From contig JBFMHN010000003.1 in the NCBI GenBank assembly GCA_040752895.1, positions 219,501-283,500 on the forward strand: a stretch of DNA of 64,000 bases. Direction: 5' to 3'. The translations under genes were made by a program, and so were the position numbers. Source of the stretch: Pseudomonadota bacterium. GTDB taxonomy: Bacteria; Pseudomonadota; Alphaproteobacteria; GCA-2746255. Positions 8,176 through 16,316 of the stretch are shown piece after piece. Within the stretch, counting starts at the first letter, position 1. Each line of letters begins with the position of its first letter. Under the pieces are notes generated by a model. The model was not told where the DNA came from. It did no database searches and saw only the letters and a list, made by a program, of their open reading frames with translations.

Positions 8176-9080
8176 GTCTGCCGTTCGGTCCTGAGCGATG
8201 GGCCAACGAGATCACGATGCTCTTGAATCAAGTCCTCGGCGCCGAGCGATTTCCGATCGATGTCGTTGAGCTTGCCCGCGAGTACTCGGCGCAGCGTTTT
8301 GCTGGTGATGCGATCTCAATGGTGAAAGGAGCCGATCTGCCCGGCTTCGATGGAGCACTTTACCGTGCACCGGCCGGCAAGTCAGGCTGGGGCATCGTCT
8401 ACAACAGCGGTATCACCTCGGTCGGACGCATCAACTTCACGCTCGCGCACGAATTCGGGCACTACCTGCTGCACCGCGTCGACCATCCGAACGGGATCCG
8501 TTGTGTCGCGCAGGATGTTGTTCGCTGGGATTCGGCCTACGGCCAGATCGAGCATCAGGCCAACCGCTTCGCCGCAAATCTTTTGATGCCGCTCGATGAC
8601 TTCCGGCGCCAGATCGATCCCCGGGCGAAGATCGAACTAGATATGATTTCACATTGCGCCGACCGCTACCGCGTTTCCCTCATCGCGGCGATTCTGCGCT
8701 GGCTCGCCTTCACTGAACGACGCGCCGTTCTCGTGGTCTCGCGCGACGGTTACATCCTTTGGTCGCGCGCTAGCGACTCAGCGCTCAAGACCGGCGCCTT
8801 CTTCCGCACCAAGGGCGTGCCCATCGAGATTCCCGCTGCATCTCTCGCCGCAGCTCAGGACCTAATTATCGATGGCCGCACTGGGGTCGACCTTGCGCCC
8901 GGCGTGTGGTTCCCCGAGGAGGTTCGTGAAATGACCATTTTTGCCGAGCAGTACGATTTCGCGATCTCGCTGCTGTTGCTTGAGAACCGTGATCGCTACA
9001 TCTCGCTCGAGGAAGAGCCTCAAGAGGATACCTATGACCGTATCGTCGGCCGCGAGCGGCCGGAATCTTCGCTCGCATGA
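8172..9080 (+). CDS. ImmA/IrrE-family metallopeptidase
   Basis: A 302-residue protein with the zinc motif HEFGH in TLAHEFGHYLLHR and a downstream Glu in IEHQANRFAANLLMP, the ImmA/IrrE (M78-like) signature. The region after about residue 165 is an extra domain of unknown role. Family members cleave partner XRE repressors to relieve repression. It is translationally coupled to the XRE gene through an ATGA overlap. The most likely target is that XRE protein, and so the minus-strand defence operon; this is inference from order and family. Confidence 0.9.
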   Translation: MSLPFGPERWANEITMLLNQVLGAERFPIDVVELAREYSAQRFAGDAISMVKGADLPGFDGALYRAPAGKSGWGIVYNSGITSVGRINFTLAHEFGHYLLHRVDHPNGIRCVAQDVVRWDSAYGQIEHQANRFAANLLMPLDDFRRQIDPRAKIELDMISHCADRYRVSLIAAILRWLAFTERRAVLVVSRDGYILWSRASDSALKTGAFFRTKGVPIEIPAASLAAAQDLIIDGRTGVDLAPGVWFPEEVREMTIFAEQYDFAISLLLLENRDRYISLEEEPQEDTYDRIVGRERPESSLA

Positions 9081-9321
9081 CATCCGATTGAGGGTAACCG
9101 GCGACAGGGAGCGGTTGCTTCAGATCGGAGAAAGCCATATGTGACATATCGCTTTCAGTGGGTGTGGTGAAGTGGACGGCGGTCAAGAAAATCGCATTGA
9201 ACCGGCAATCTGCCTGCCGCCTCGAACCAAAAACGCGAACTGACGGATCATGGTTATCCGTGGATCAATTTGGGTATTTGCGGTTGGCCCATTTTTGAAT
9301 CGACCTGTCGATCGTCCGGTC

Positions 9322-10557
9322 TCATGTCGCTGCCTTTAGATCCTCGTGATCGAAGGCGCTGGTCATGCGCTCGACCTCATCCGGGGTGATGCCGAAGCGA
9401 GCCGCGGCATCGCGCCAACCCGCGACCGCCGATCCGACCTCTGCCGCTATCGCGCGGGCGTCCTTTTCGGTCATGCCGAACGTCGGGACAATTTCGAAGG
9501 CTGTTTCGAGCGACGCCGTTCCATCGATCTCGTCGATCGCAAGGGCATGAATGCGCGGCTTCACGTCGGTCGGCATGGGGTTGAGATCGTAGGCCGGTGC
9601 CAACCGCCAGCCTTTCGGGTCGCGAAGGAAGCCGTGGTTGCGCAGATGATCGTCGGTGTTGGAAACCAGCATGTTGAACACGATCCTCCGCCAGAGCTGG
9701 CGCAGATCCTCGTTCACCTGTGATCCCTCGCGGCGTAAGAACTCGGCGATCTCGAGATAGCTACGTGTCTCGTTGTCGGAAGCATTGAGAGCGGTGAGCG
9801 CCGACATGTAAGGGATGCGCTGGCCTTCCCGCCGGTCGAAGCGCCGGGCCATAAGGACCGGCCTCTTCAATACGAGCTGTAGCCGCCATGGCGAAACCTC
9901 CACCCGAGCGGCCTCGGCGAGCGCCATGGTCGCCGCCTCCCAGCGTGTCACTGGCCACTCGTCGTCCTTGCGCGGGAACTTGGCGATCAGCAGGTGACCG
10001 TCCTTGTCGCGCACCGAAGCTTTCGGGCGTGCGCCGCCAAGCGACGTGCCGGGGGCCAGGATCAGTTGCAGGTCTTCATCGGTCTCCTTGTCGTCGATGA
10101 TGCGGTTGGTCGCCGACAGCAGGCGGGGGAGGTCGACGACAGGTGGAACGCGCTTGCCGGTCGAGGTGAGGAAGTCGCCGCCGCCCGCGTCCTTGAATCG
10201 AAGCGCGCCGAGCCGGGTTTCGTCGTCGACGAGGGTCAGGAAGTCGACGGCCAGAAGGGTTCTTGGCTGACGGCCCTCCGCGCGGGCGCGCCGGCGCTCG
10301 TTGCGGCGCATGAGGGTCTGTCCCCATCGGTCCGGCGCCGGGTCCGTGAAGGCGTTGAACAAGGGACGATCGGTGTGGAACTGCCCTCGTGCGGGAGGGA
10401 GGACGGGATCGAGACCGAAGGCATCCCGGCGCGCCAGCCAAGATGGATCATATTCGAAGGACGCCGTTTCCCTGGCCCCGCGCGTGCGCGCCCAGAGCCG
10501 CCCCACGGGAACGGTCTCTCGCGCCATGTCCATGAAGACGAGGAGTTCACGTTCCAT
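9322..10557 (-). CDS. hipA: HipA-like serine/threonine kinase toxin
   Basis: A 411-residue protein with the HipA N-terminal domain, a Gly-rich loop GTSLGGARPKASV, the catalytic loop NTDDHLRNHGFL and the metal-binding Asp in LAPAYDLNPMP. HipA kinases phosphorylate tRNA synthetases or translation factors and halt growth when not bound by HipB. The start overlaps the end of the hipB-like gene upstream by 11 bp. It is carried next to the integrase of the left element, a usual place for stabilising toxin-antitoxin cargo. All kinase motifs are present, so the toxin is probably functional. Confidence 0.9.
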   Translation of the reverse strand: MERELLVFMDMARETVPVGRLWARTRGARETASFEYDPSWLARRDAFGLDPVLPPARGQFHTDRPLFNAFTDPAPDRWGQTLMRRNERRRARAEGRQPRTLLAVDFLTLVDDETRLGALRFKDAGGGDFLTSTGKRVPPVVDLPRLLSATNRIIDDKETDEDLQLILAPGTSLGGARPKASVRDKDGHLLIAKFPRKDDEWPVTRWEAATMALAEAARVEVSPWRLQLVLKRPVLMARRFDRREGQRIPYMSALTALNASDNETRSYLEIAEFLRREGSQVNEDLRQLWRRIVFNMLVSNTDDHLRNHGFLRDPKGWRLAPAYDLNPMPTDVKPRIHALAIDEIDGTASLETAFEIVPTFGMTEKDARAIAAEVGSAVAGWRDAAARFGITPDEVERMTSAFDHEDLKAAT

Positions 10558-10897
10558 GGTTGGCGCCCGACGGCTTTAGCCGCGCCGCGCGAATTCGGCG
10601 GGGCAGGCGTTCTTCTTCGAGGCTCAGCCCGATTTGATCGCTCGCCGCGTCCGCCAGGTCTCCCAGTCGATCCGCCATTCCAAGGACGAAGAGGACCGAG
10701 GCGTAGATGCCTATCGACACGCCGGAATCGCCCTTCTCGACCCGGCCTAGCGTATTGCGGCTGATGAAGGCGCGTTCGGCCATGAGCGCCACGGACAGGC
10801 GTCGCCGCCGGCGGGCGGCAGAGATGTCCTGGCCGAGCTTTCTCAGCGCTCGCCGCACGCTCGTCGGCAGGGCCTTCTGGGATCGTGAGGATTTCAT
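10547..10897 (-). CDS. hipB: HipB-like XRE antitoxin
   Basis: A 116-residue protein with a helix-turn-helix at about residues 17-75 (LSVALMAERAFISRNTLGRVEKG region). It precedes and overlaps hipA, the canonical antitoxin-toxin order. The C-terminus is basic and rich in Arg. It should repress its own promoter together with HipA. Candidate operator repeats lie in the AT-rich stretch just upstream at 10910-11015. Confidence 0.86.
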   Translation of the reverse strand: MKSSRSQKALPTSVRRALRKLGQDISAARRRRRLSVALMAERAFISRNTLGRVEKGDSGVSIGIYASVLFVLGMADRLGDLADAASDQIGLSLEEERLPRRIRAARLKPSGANHGT

Positions 10898-10909
10898 GGC
10901 TCAAAACAT

Positions 10910-11015
10910 GTGCGTTATTATATGTAAGGCTCAATATATGGTGCAGAGGCCGCGATGTAAAGCCCGCATGACAAGGTACTGCTCCAAATCTGGTGCGAAA
11001 CGGCATATAATGCAC
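10910..11015. promoter_or_regulatory. AT-rich hipBA promoter region with inverted repeats
   Basis: The stretch upstream of hipB is clearly more AT-rich than its surroundings. GTGCGTTATTATATG at 10910-10924 and CATATAATGCAC at 11004-11015 are near-inverted copies (GTGC..TTATATG), and a further ATATATGGTGC lies at 10934-10944. They are plausible HipB operators. Weak evidence, since the copies are imperfect. Confidence 0.35.
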
Positions 11016-11071
11016 AAAATATAGGGCGTTAATTAAGTTGCGTGGGTTCGGCGTGCGACGTTTCACCCGGC

Positions 11072-12331
11072 TTATTCGGCAGGGACCCGTTGCTCGGCCT
11101 CGGACGCCGCCCGGTTCGGGCTCTCTCCCGCCGCGTCGTTTCGGCTCCTCGCACGTCGCTTCGCGCTCGATTTTCTTCCGAGCATCGCGGCGCCGATCGC
11201 GTCCGACACTCGCCCGGCGGCTGATTTCACCGGGTCATTTGCCAGATGCGCATAGCGCGCGGTGGTCTGCACCTGGGTATGCCCGAGCAACTTGCCGATC
11301 ATCGGCAGCCCCTCTCCCAAGGCGAGGGCACCGCTGGCATAGGAGTGCCGGAGGTCATGAATGCGCACGTCATCGAGGCCGGCTTTGGCTCGGATGCGCC
11401 GCCACGGGTGCTGCAGGTCGGTCAGGCGGCTGCCCTGCTTCTTGCCGGTGATGACGTATGGGTTGTCCTCCAGCTTCTCGATACCCTTCAGCACGTCGCG
11501 AGCCATCTTTCCGAAGTGCACGATCTTGGCCCCGGTCTTCGAGTCGGGCAGGCGCAGCTCGCGGGCTTTGAGGTCCACATAGTCCCATTTGAGCGTCATG
11601 ATCTCGCCGAGCCGGCAGCCAGTCAGCATCAGGAGCCGGATGGCATCGACGGCCGACTGGGTTTCGGAGCCGTCCGCCTCGACCTCGCGGAGTACCTTGC
11701 CCAGCGCCGCGAACTCATCGGGGCTGAGGAAGCGCTCGCGCCTCTGCTCGGGATATTTCTTCACGTGCAGGCAGGGGTTGCTGCCATCAGGGCGCAAGCC
11801 CCATACCTCGGCGAGGTTGAACATCTTCGACAATACGCCAAGGGTGCGGTTGGCCTGATAGGGAATGTGGCTGAAAGAATGATGCAGTTCCGCAACATCG
11901 CGGCGCTCGATATCCGTCACCTTGCGGGTGCCGATCTTGGGGTTGATGAACAGCTCAACCGACCGCTTGTATTCCGCCTGGGTGCTTAGTTTGCACCGCA
12001 CCTCGACATGCTCCTTGAGGAACCGCTCGCCCAGCCCCTTCACGGTCGGTGCCTTGCGCGCCTGATCCTGTTCCTTGGCGGGGTCGCGACCGGCCTTCGC
12101 TTCCGAGATGATTTCATGGGCACGCACGCGGGCCTTCTCAGCCGTGATCGGGCCATGGGGGCCGATGGTGATCTTACGCAGCCGTCCCTTCACGCGGCTC
12201 ATCACGAGATACACCTTCCGGCCTGTCGGCCAGACTCTGACGCCGAAGCCGCGCAGTTCGTCATCCCAATGGATGGTGTCGGTTGAACCAGGCGCGATCT
12301 GGTCCACTGTGCGCTTCGTCAATCTCGGCAT
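11072..12331 (-). CDS. Tyrosine integrase (DUF4102-type) of the left element
   Basis: A 419-residue phage/genomic-island integrase. The N-terminal DUF4102 domain (about 1-85) is followed by a SAM-like core-binding domain and a catalytic domain with TGCRLGE (Arg), HDLRHSY (HxxR) and TTARYAHL (nucleophile Tyr). I chose the ATG at 12331 because GGAGG lies about eight bases upstream; an in-frame ATG at 12343 is possible. Such integrases target tRNA 3' ends. Its N-terminal end lies 199 bp from an initiator-tRNA fragment at 12530-12574, the probable attachment site of the trb element. The C-terminal tail after about 385 is basic and probably disordered. Confidence 0.93.
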   Translation of the reverse strand: MPRLTKRTVDQIAPGSTDTIHWDDELRGFGVRVWPTGRKVYLVMSRVKGRLRKITIGPHGPITAEKARVRAHEIISEAKAGRDPAKEQDQARKAPTVKGLGERFLKEHVEVRCKLSTQAEYKRSVELFINPKIGTRKVTDIERRDVAELHHSFSHIPYQANRTLGVLSKMFNLAEVWGLRPDGSNPCLHVKKYPEQRRERFLSPDEFAALGKVLREVEADGSETQSAVDAIRLLMLTGCRLGEIMTLKWDYVDLKARELRLPDSKTGAKIVHFGKMARDVLKGIEKLEDNPYVITGKKQGSRLTDLQHPWRRIRAKAGLDDVRIHDLRHSYASGALALGEGLPMIGKLLGHTQVQTTARYAHLANDPVKSAAGRVSDAIGAAMLGRKSSAKRRARSRNDAAGESPNRAASEAEQRVPAE

Positions 12332-12529
12332 CGAACCCTCCATCGCCGCGCTTGTGACATTCAACCTGAAAGTCCGCGCAGGTAACACATAGGTAACAGA
12401 TGAGTGCCAATCGGGTGCGATTTGAGGGTAGCGAGATCGCAGGGCATGTCAATAGAAACCGTTTAGATATAGTATGTTAGGTGTGTTCAGCGAAAATGAG
12501 CGAAAATGGTTCGGAGGCGATTTTTCTGA

Positions 12530-12574
12530 CTCATAACCTGAAGGTCACAGGTTCAAATCCTGTCCCCGCAACCA
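12530..12574 (+). repeat. att site: 3' half of an initiator-Met tRNA
   Basis: The 45 bases from the anticodon loop (CTCATAA, anticodon CAT) through the T-arm (ACAGG / CCTGT around TTCAAAT) to CCA match the 3' half of an alphaproteobacterial initiator tRNA. The 5' half is absent: no TGCGGGG acceptor strand lies upstream. It is therefore a duplicated attachment site, not a functional tRNA. It lies between the left tyrosine integrase and the serine recombinase, whose last codons it encodes on the minus strand. Confidence 0.8.
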
Positions 12575-14204
12575 ACTTTGTAGACTTGACGGAAAAGTCG
12601 CTCTCATCGAGCGGCTTTTTCGTTTTTGCGGCAAGGCTCAGGATGCCCGCGAGGTGACCGTGAAGGTCGATTGCGAGCGTCTCCTTGCCGTCCTTGGTCA
12701 CGGGGGTCAGGACGACCTTTTCCACGAGCGAGCGGACTACGTCCACGGCCTCGCCTCGACGGCTTTCGTCGCTGAGGGCCTCGTGAAGCTTGGCCACCTG
12801 GCTGCGATAAACTTCCGCCATGTTCGGGTGGATAAGGACAGGTTCGTCCTCGCTTTTGCCGAGCTTGGCCTGTAGGTCGGCCTTCTCGTTCTCCAATTCC
12901 CACATCCGGTCCTTCACTTTGGCGGCCGGGATGCCGTCGCAAATGGCGTCGATCATCTTGTCCAGCTCGCGGTCGATTTTGGCGAGCCGCGCCGTCATGC
13001 CGGTCCGCGCCGCATTGTGTTCCATGCGGAGTTTATTTAGGTGCCGCGTGTACTCCTCGCAGAAGACCGCGAAAAGCTCCGGGTCCATTAGGTGATGGCG
13101 GAGGCCGTCCAGTATGGTCGCTTCGATCTCGTCGCGCCGTAGGGTGCGGGTATTGTCGCAAGTCCCCTTGTTCCGAGCAGAGGCGCAGCCTGCCCGGTGC
13201 ATGTTGAGATTCACGACGCCGCCGCCGCAGACGCCGCACTTAATGAGGCCGGAAAACAGATGGCGCGGACGACGACGGTCCCAGTAGGCCGCTTCCTGCT
13301 TGCCGTTCTTGGCTTCGGCCTTCGTGTAAACACGCAGTTCGCCTTGGCGCACTTTCACGCGCTCCCAGAGCTCCTGCTCGACAATCCGAAAATCAGGAAC
13401 GTCCTGCACAATCCAGTTGGCCTCCGGATTAAGGCGCGAAACGCGCTTTCCGGTCTCCGGGTCCTTGATATAGCGCAGGCGGTTCCACACCAGCCTTCCG
13501 ATGTAGAGTTCGTTATTCAGAATGCCTGTGCCGCGCTGGCGGTTGCCGTGAATGGTGGACGGCCCCCAGGCTTTGCCGGCGGGAGCGGGCACGTTTTCGG
13601 CATTAAGCCGATGCGCGATAGTGCGCGGTGACTCGCCGTTGGCGTATTCCTCAAATATGCGGACGACGGTAGCCGCCTGGGCTTCGTTGACCGTGCGGTC
13701 GCCCCGGATCGGCTCGCCCATTTCCGTGAACTTGCGAACGACATCGTAGCCGTAAGAATTGCCGCCGCCGGATTTTCCGGCTTCGACACGGCCGCGTAAG
13801 CCTCGCCGCGTCTTGTCGGCAAGGTCCTTAAGGAAGAGCGCGTTCATCGTGCCCTTCAAGCCGATATGAAGATCGTTCACGTCGCCTTCGGCAAGCGTGA
13901 GGATCTTCACGCCCGCAAAACTAAGACGCTTGTAAATGCCGGCGATGTCCGCCTGATCGCGGGACAGGCGGTCTAATGCTTCAGCGATGATGACGGAGAA
14001 GCGCCCGGCCATAGCGTCTTGAAGCAACATTTGAATGCCGGGACGCAGTAACGTTGCACCGGACTGCCCGTGGTCTGTGTAGCAGTTATAGACCTTACAG
14101 CCTTCCTTATCGGCGCGCTCCTGGCAGATGCGGATTTGGTCCTCGATTGAGGCCTCGCGCTGCATGTCCGTTGAATAACGTGCGTAGATGGCAACTTGCG
14201 TCAT
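12531..14204 (-). CDS. Large serine recombinase
   Basis: A 557-residue recombinase. The N-terminal resolvase domain starts VAIYARYST with the nucleophile Ser at residue 11. It is followed by a recombinase domain (about 165-270), a zinc ribbon (CGVCGGG ... GCASARNKGTC, about 325-350) and a coiled coil. The last 14 residues, LVAGTGFEPVTFRL, and the stop codon are the reverse complement of the tRNA fragment at 12530-12574, so the gene ends inside an attachment site. The start overlaps the small upstream gene by ATGA. It is a candidate for moving the 12.5-46.6 kb element. Confidence 0.93.
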   Translation of the reverse strand: MTQVAIYARYSTDMQREASIEDQIRICQERADKEGCKVYNCYTDHGQSGATLLRPGIQMLLQDAMAGRFSVIIAEALDRLSRDQADIAGIYKRLSFAGVKILTLAEGDVNDLHIGLKGTMNALFLKDLADKTRRGLRGRVEAGKSGGGNSYGYDVVRKFTEMGEPIRGDRTVNEAQAATVVRIFEEYANGESPRTIAHRLNAENVPAPAGKAWGPSTIHGNRQRGTGILNNELYIGRLVWNRLRYIKDPETGKRVSRLNPEANWIVQDVPDFRIVEQELWERVKVRQGELRVYTKAEAKNGKQEAAYWDRRRPRHLFSGLIKCGVCGGGVVNLNMHRAGCASARNKGTCDNTRTLRRDEIEATILDGLRHHLMDPELFAVFCEEYTRHLNKLRMEHNAARTGMTARLAKIDRELDKMIDAICDGIPAAKVKDRMWELENEKADLQAKLGKSEDEPVLIHPNMAEVYRSQVAKLHEALSDESRRGEAVDVVRSLVEKVVLTPVTKDGKETLAIDLHGHLAGILSLAAKTKKPLDESDFSVKSTKLVAGTGFEPVTFRL

Positions 14205-14395
14205 GAATCCGTCTCCATCTGCCCCTGGTCATCCGTCCGGGGTGCTGCCGACTGATCGCGCGACTGCGATTGAAGGTCTCTATAATCACGTTCGGCGGCC
14301 CGGCGGGCAAGATATTTGACCAACGCCACAAGGCGCGGGTCGGAGCCATTAGCCCTTTCCTGAATCTTTGCCTTGGGTTGCGCGTGATTTGTCAT
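14201..14395 (-). CDS. Small protein coupled to serine recombinase
   Basis: A 64-residue protein from the ATG at 14395, with a conserved-looking core PRLVALVKYLARRAAERDY. Its stop overlaps the recombinase start by ATGA. The open frame continues upstream to 14740 with a segment LVVNPVPPHREELARIRGL that also looks protein-like, so a longer product from a non-ATG start is possible. No function recognised; coupling suggests an accessory role in recombination. Confidence 0.55.
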   Translation of the reverse strand: MTNHAQPKAKIQERANGSDPRLVALVKYLARRAAERDYRDLQSQSRDQSAAPRTDDQGQMETDS

Positions 14396-14591
14396 TGCCC
14401 TTGAGCCCAGTTGATAGCGGCCTCTAAGGGCAAAATAGGCCGCTCTGAGACCCCTAATCCTCGCCAGTTCCTCGCGATGGGGAGGGACGGGATTCACCAC
14501 CAAAGCAGGCCGTGGTCGTGGCCTTCGTCTGTCGGCCACCGTCGCCCCTTTTTGTGAGGGCAACGGATGGCTCCAGACGAAGCATGCCGGT

Positions 14592-14795
14592 TTATCGGCC
14601 AAGCTTCGGGCCGTGGTGACATACGCGGCGAACGTGGATGGCTCGGGCGATATTTTCCAAGCTTGCGAGAGCGTCCTCGTATTCGGATGAACCGGGAGCA
14701 TGTTTTCGCAGCTCCTGCTGAACGGCGTAATACAGCGCATGAAGTTTTTCGAGGGAGAAGGTTTGCAGTTCGACTGCTGAGTAGGTTCCAGACAT
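14592..14795 (-). CDS. Small helical protein, unknown
   Basis: A 67-residue protein starting MSGTYSAVELQTFSLEKLHALYYAV. The start at 14795 has a good AAGGAG site seven bases upstream. The composition suggests two amphipathic helices. No family was recognised. It precedes the recombinase pair on the same strand, about 200 bp away. Confidence 0.55.
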   Translation of the reverse strand: MSGTYSAVELQTFSLEKLHALYYAVQQELRKHAPGSSEYEDALASLENIARAIHVRRVCHHGPKLGR

Positions 14796-15033
14796 TTTTT
14801 TACTCCTTATGTCCTTGGCCTCTTTCGCCACCGTGGCTGTTGAGGCCTTTCATGCGTCCCCCAGTCACAATCATCAGCAGGGAAAGGCCGCTGACGGACC
14901 GGAGGCGGCAGGGGCAAAAAGGCGTCAGGAGAAAAAATGGATTAGGAAGCCGCGCAGGCGGTCGAAGTCTGGAAACGTCCCGGAAAACAACGCGCGGAAT
15001 TGCCGAAGCGGGGCCGGGAAATTCCGGCAAGTA

Positions 15034-15050
15034 CGAGGAACGCGCGAGGA
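15034..15050 (+). promoter_or_regulatory. CGAGGAA-type 17-bp motif, copy 1
   Basis: Matches the consensus CGAGGAAYGNGCGAGGA, which occurs four times in the window, each time upstream of a gene in the same orientation. This copy lies 64 bp upstream of the gene at 15115. The motif contains CGAGGA twice, 11 bp apart, so two half-sites fall on the same face of DNA. A perfect 7-bp hairpin at 15079-15099 (GCGCCGT / ACGGCGC) lies between it and the start codon. Confidence 0.6.
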
Positions 15051-15114
15051 AAGCCCATCGCCCGCGCTCCTATGGTCTGCGCCGTTAGCAACACGGCGCG
15101 AAAGGACAAAGGCC

Positions 15115-15360
15115 ATGGAACGGAAAGTGACACTCGAACTCTCGTTTAGCGACGAGCAGTACGAAACCCTCAAGACGACGGCAGAGCGGCAGTATCAGTG
15201 CTCGGTCGAAAAGTTTCTGGAAATCACCCTCGACTGCGAACTGGTCACGCTTTGGACCGACTTCGATCCAGTGTTCTCCGAGGAAGAGCTCCGCGAATTC
15301 AAGAACCAATACGGTCACGAAGATTGGTTCGAGGACTTTGACCCAGAAATGCCGCTTTAG
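15115..15360 (+). CDS. Small acidic protein, unknown
   Basis: An 81-residue acidic protein starting MERKVTLELSFSDEQYETL and ending in an Asp/Glu-rich tail. The ATG at 15115 follows AAAGGACAAAGG. No known family recognised. The N-terminal segment resembles a short beta strand and helix as in RHH-like proteins, but this is not firm. It lies upstream of two more small genes and the second integrase. Confidence 0.6.
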   Translation: MERKVTLELSFSDEQYETLKTTAERQYQCSVEKFLEITLDCELVTLWTDFDPVFSEEELREFKNQYGHEDWFEDFDPEMPL

Positions 15361-15376
15361 CAGGTAGGAGGCTTTC

Positions 15377-15625
15377 ATGAGCCATTTTCGCCATCCCAAA
15401 ACCACCAATGAAAAGCGTGCCAATGCGGCATTCAAGGTGGACAAAGAGCTCTACGACTTCCGTGTGAAAACACGCCTTCGTAATCGTAATACCCGCAGCC
15501 GGCTCGCCGACCTCTATGACGACATGGTGCCGGCGGCCCGCTACGACAGGTCTCGCGGTAAACCCACCCACTCTCTGGCTCGGAAGGCCAAGCAACGTGA
15601 GGAAGGCCGCCTTTGGGCGGCCTAA
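15377..15625 (+). CDS. Small basic protein, unknown
   Basis: An 82-residue basic protein, MSHFRHPKTTNEKRANAAF, with strong AGGAGG spacing at 15366-15371. It follows the gene at 15115 by 16 bp, so both are probably cotranscribed. An 8-bp perfect hairpin AGGCCGCC / GGCGGCCT at 15604-15623 overlaps its last codons and may stop transcription, though no T-tract follows. No family recognised. Confidence 0.6.
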   Translation: MSHFRHPKTTNEKRANAAFKVDKELYDFRVKTRLRNRNTRSRLADLYDDMVPAARYDRSRGKPTHSLARKAKQREEGRLWAA

Positions 15626-15645
15626 CTTACGGATATATACATTAA

Positions 15646-15789
15646 AGGTTGTATTTCTCTATTCCGCTTAAGTGACGTGTTGAGGCGTGAATTCGATCAA
15701 TCTCCCGGTAAATAAGGCGTTCCGAGGACTCATTAAGACCTTATTAATACAACCTGTGGTATTATGAAAAGAAATAGAGGATACAACCT
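15646..15789. repeat. TACAACCT repeats near the second integrase
   Basis: TACAACCT occurs at 15748-15755 and 15782-15789 and inverted (AGGTTGTA) at 15646-15653; a further copy is at 16352-16359, in the integrase gene. The surrounding 120 bp are AT-rich without a gene. These could be arm-type integrase sites or operator half-sites for a small regulator encoded nearby. Confidence 0.4.
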
Positions 15790-15790
15790 A

Positions 15791-16027
15791 ATGAGAGTGA
15801 AGTTTCAGGGCATCTACACCACTGAAGAATTTTTCCAGGCAATGTGGGAGCTAAAAGAGCGCTTCGACGAACACGGTATCAAGCACGTCCGCAACGCCAG
15901 TCTTTATTACCAGCCGGTCGATGAGTTCGACGACCCGGTCACGCCGCGTCATCGCAACGGCGATCCGATAGAGGGATGGTGCAACAAGGGGCCGTATAAA
16001 AGCGCCGCCCAGGACTTCGGTCTGTAG
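15791..16027 (+). CDS. Small unknown protein
   Basis: A 78-residue protein starting MRVKFQGIYTTEEFFQAMWELKERF, with AGAGGA nine bases upstream of the ATG at 15791; an in-frame ATG at 15764 would add nine residues but lacks a ribosome site. It is followed closely by the gene at 16037. No family recognised. It may belong to the integrase operon. Confidence 0.55.
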   Translation: MRVKFQGIYTTEEFFQAMWELKERFDEHGIKHVRNASLYYQPVDEFDDPVTPRHRNGDPIEGWCNKGPYKSAAQDFGL

Positions 16028-16036
16028 GAGGGCGAG

Positions 16037-16285
16037 ATGGAGCGGCCCTGTTTCATCGATCTCGAACAGGCCCGCCAGGTTCTCGCCGACATGGGCGTTG
16101 AACTGAATTCCCGTCAGATGAAGCGCGCAGCAGAGACTGATGCGCATGGACGCCGCAAGCTTCCATTCTTTGTCGATCCCATCGATGGACGACTGAAAAT
16201 CGACAAAGGAATCCTCACTGGCATTTACATGCAGCGTCAAAAGGAAGCGCGGGAAAACATCCGTGATGAGTTCAATAAAAGTTGA
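16037..16285 (+). CDS. Small excisionase-like candidate
   Basis: An 82-residue protein starting MERPCFIDLEQARQVLADMGVELNSRQM, with AGGAGGGCGAG before the ATG. The region LEQARQVLADMGVELNSRQMKRAAE could form a helix-turn-helix, and RKLPFFVDPIDGRLKID a wing, which would suit a MerR-like excisionase. The gene immediately precedes the integrase. The family is not recognised; the role is guessed from size and place. Confidence 0.5.
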   Translation: MERPCFIDLEQARQVLADMGVELNSRQMKRAAETDAHGRRKLPFFVDPIDGRLKIDKGILTGIYMQRQKEARENIRDEFNKS

Positions 16286-16292
16286 AAAAAAC

Positions 16293-16308
16293 CAATAGCT
16301 TGCTATTG
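16293..16308. promoter_or_regulatory. Perfect inverted repeat before second integrase
   Basis: CAATAGC TT GCTATTG is a perfect 7-bp dyad located 9 bp upstream of the integrase ATG at 16317, where no ribosome-binding site is visible. Binding of a repressor here would occlude integrase expression. A hairpin in the transcript is the alternative. Confidence 0.45.
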
Positions 16309-16316
16309 TATGAGTG

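Noticed and set aside
2436-9080. A separate ubiquitin-like protein gene in the E2-E1-JAB operon
   Set aside because: I looked for a 70-100 codon frame ending in Gly between and around the genes and found none.
12530-12574. Intact tRNA gene
   Set aside because: Only the anticodon loop to CCA is present; the D-arm and 5' acceptor strand are missing, so it is an attachment-site copy.
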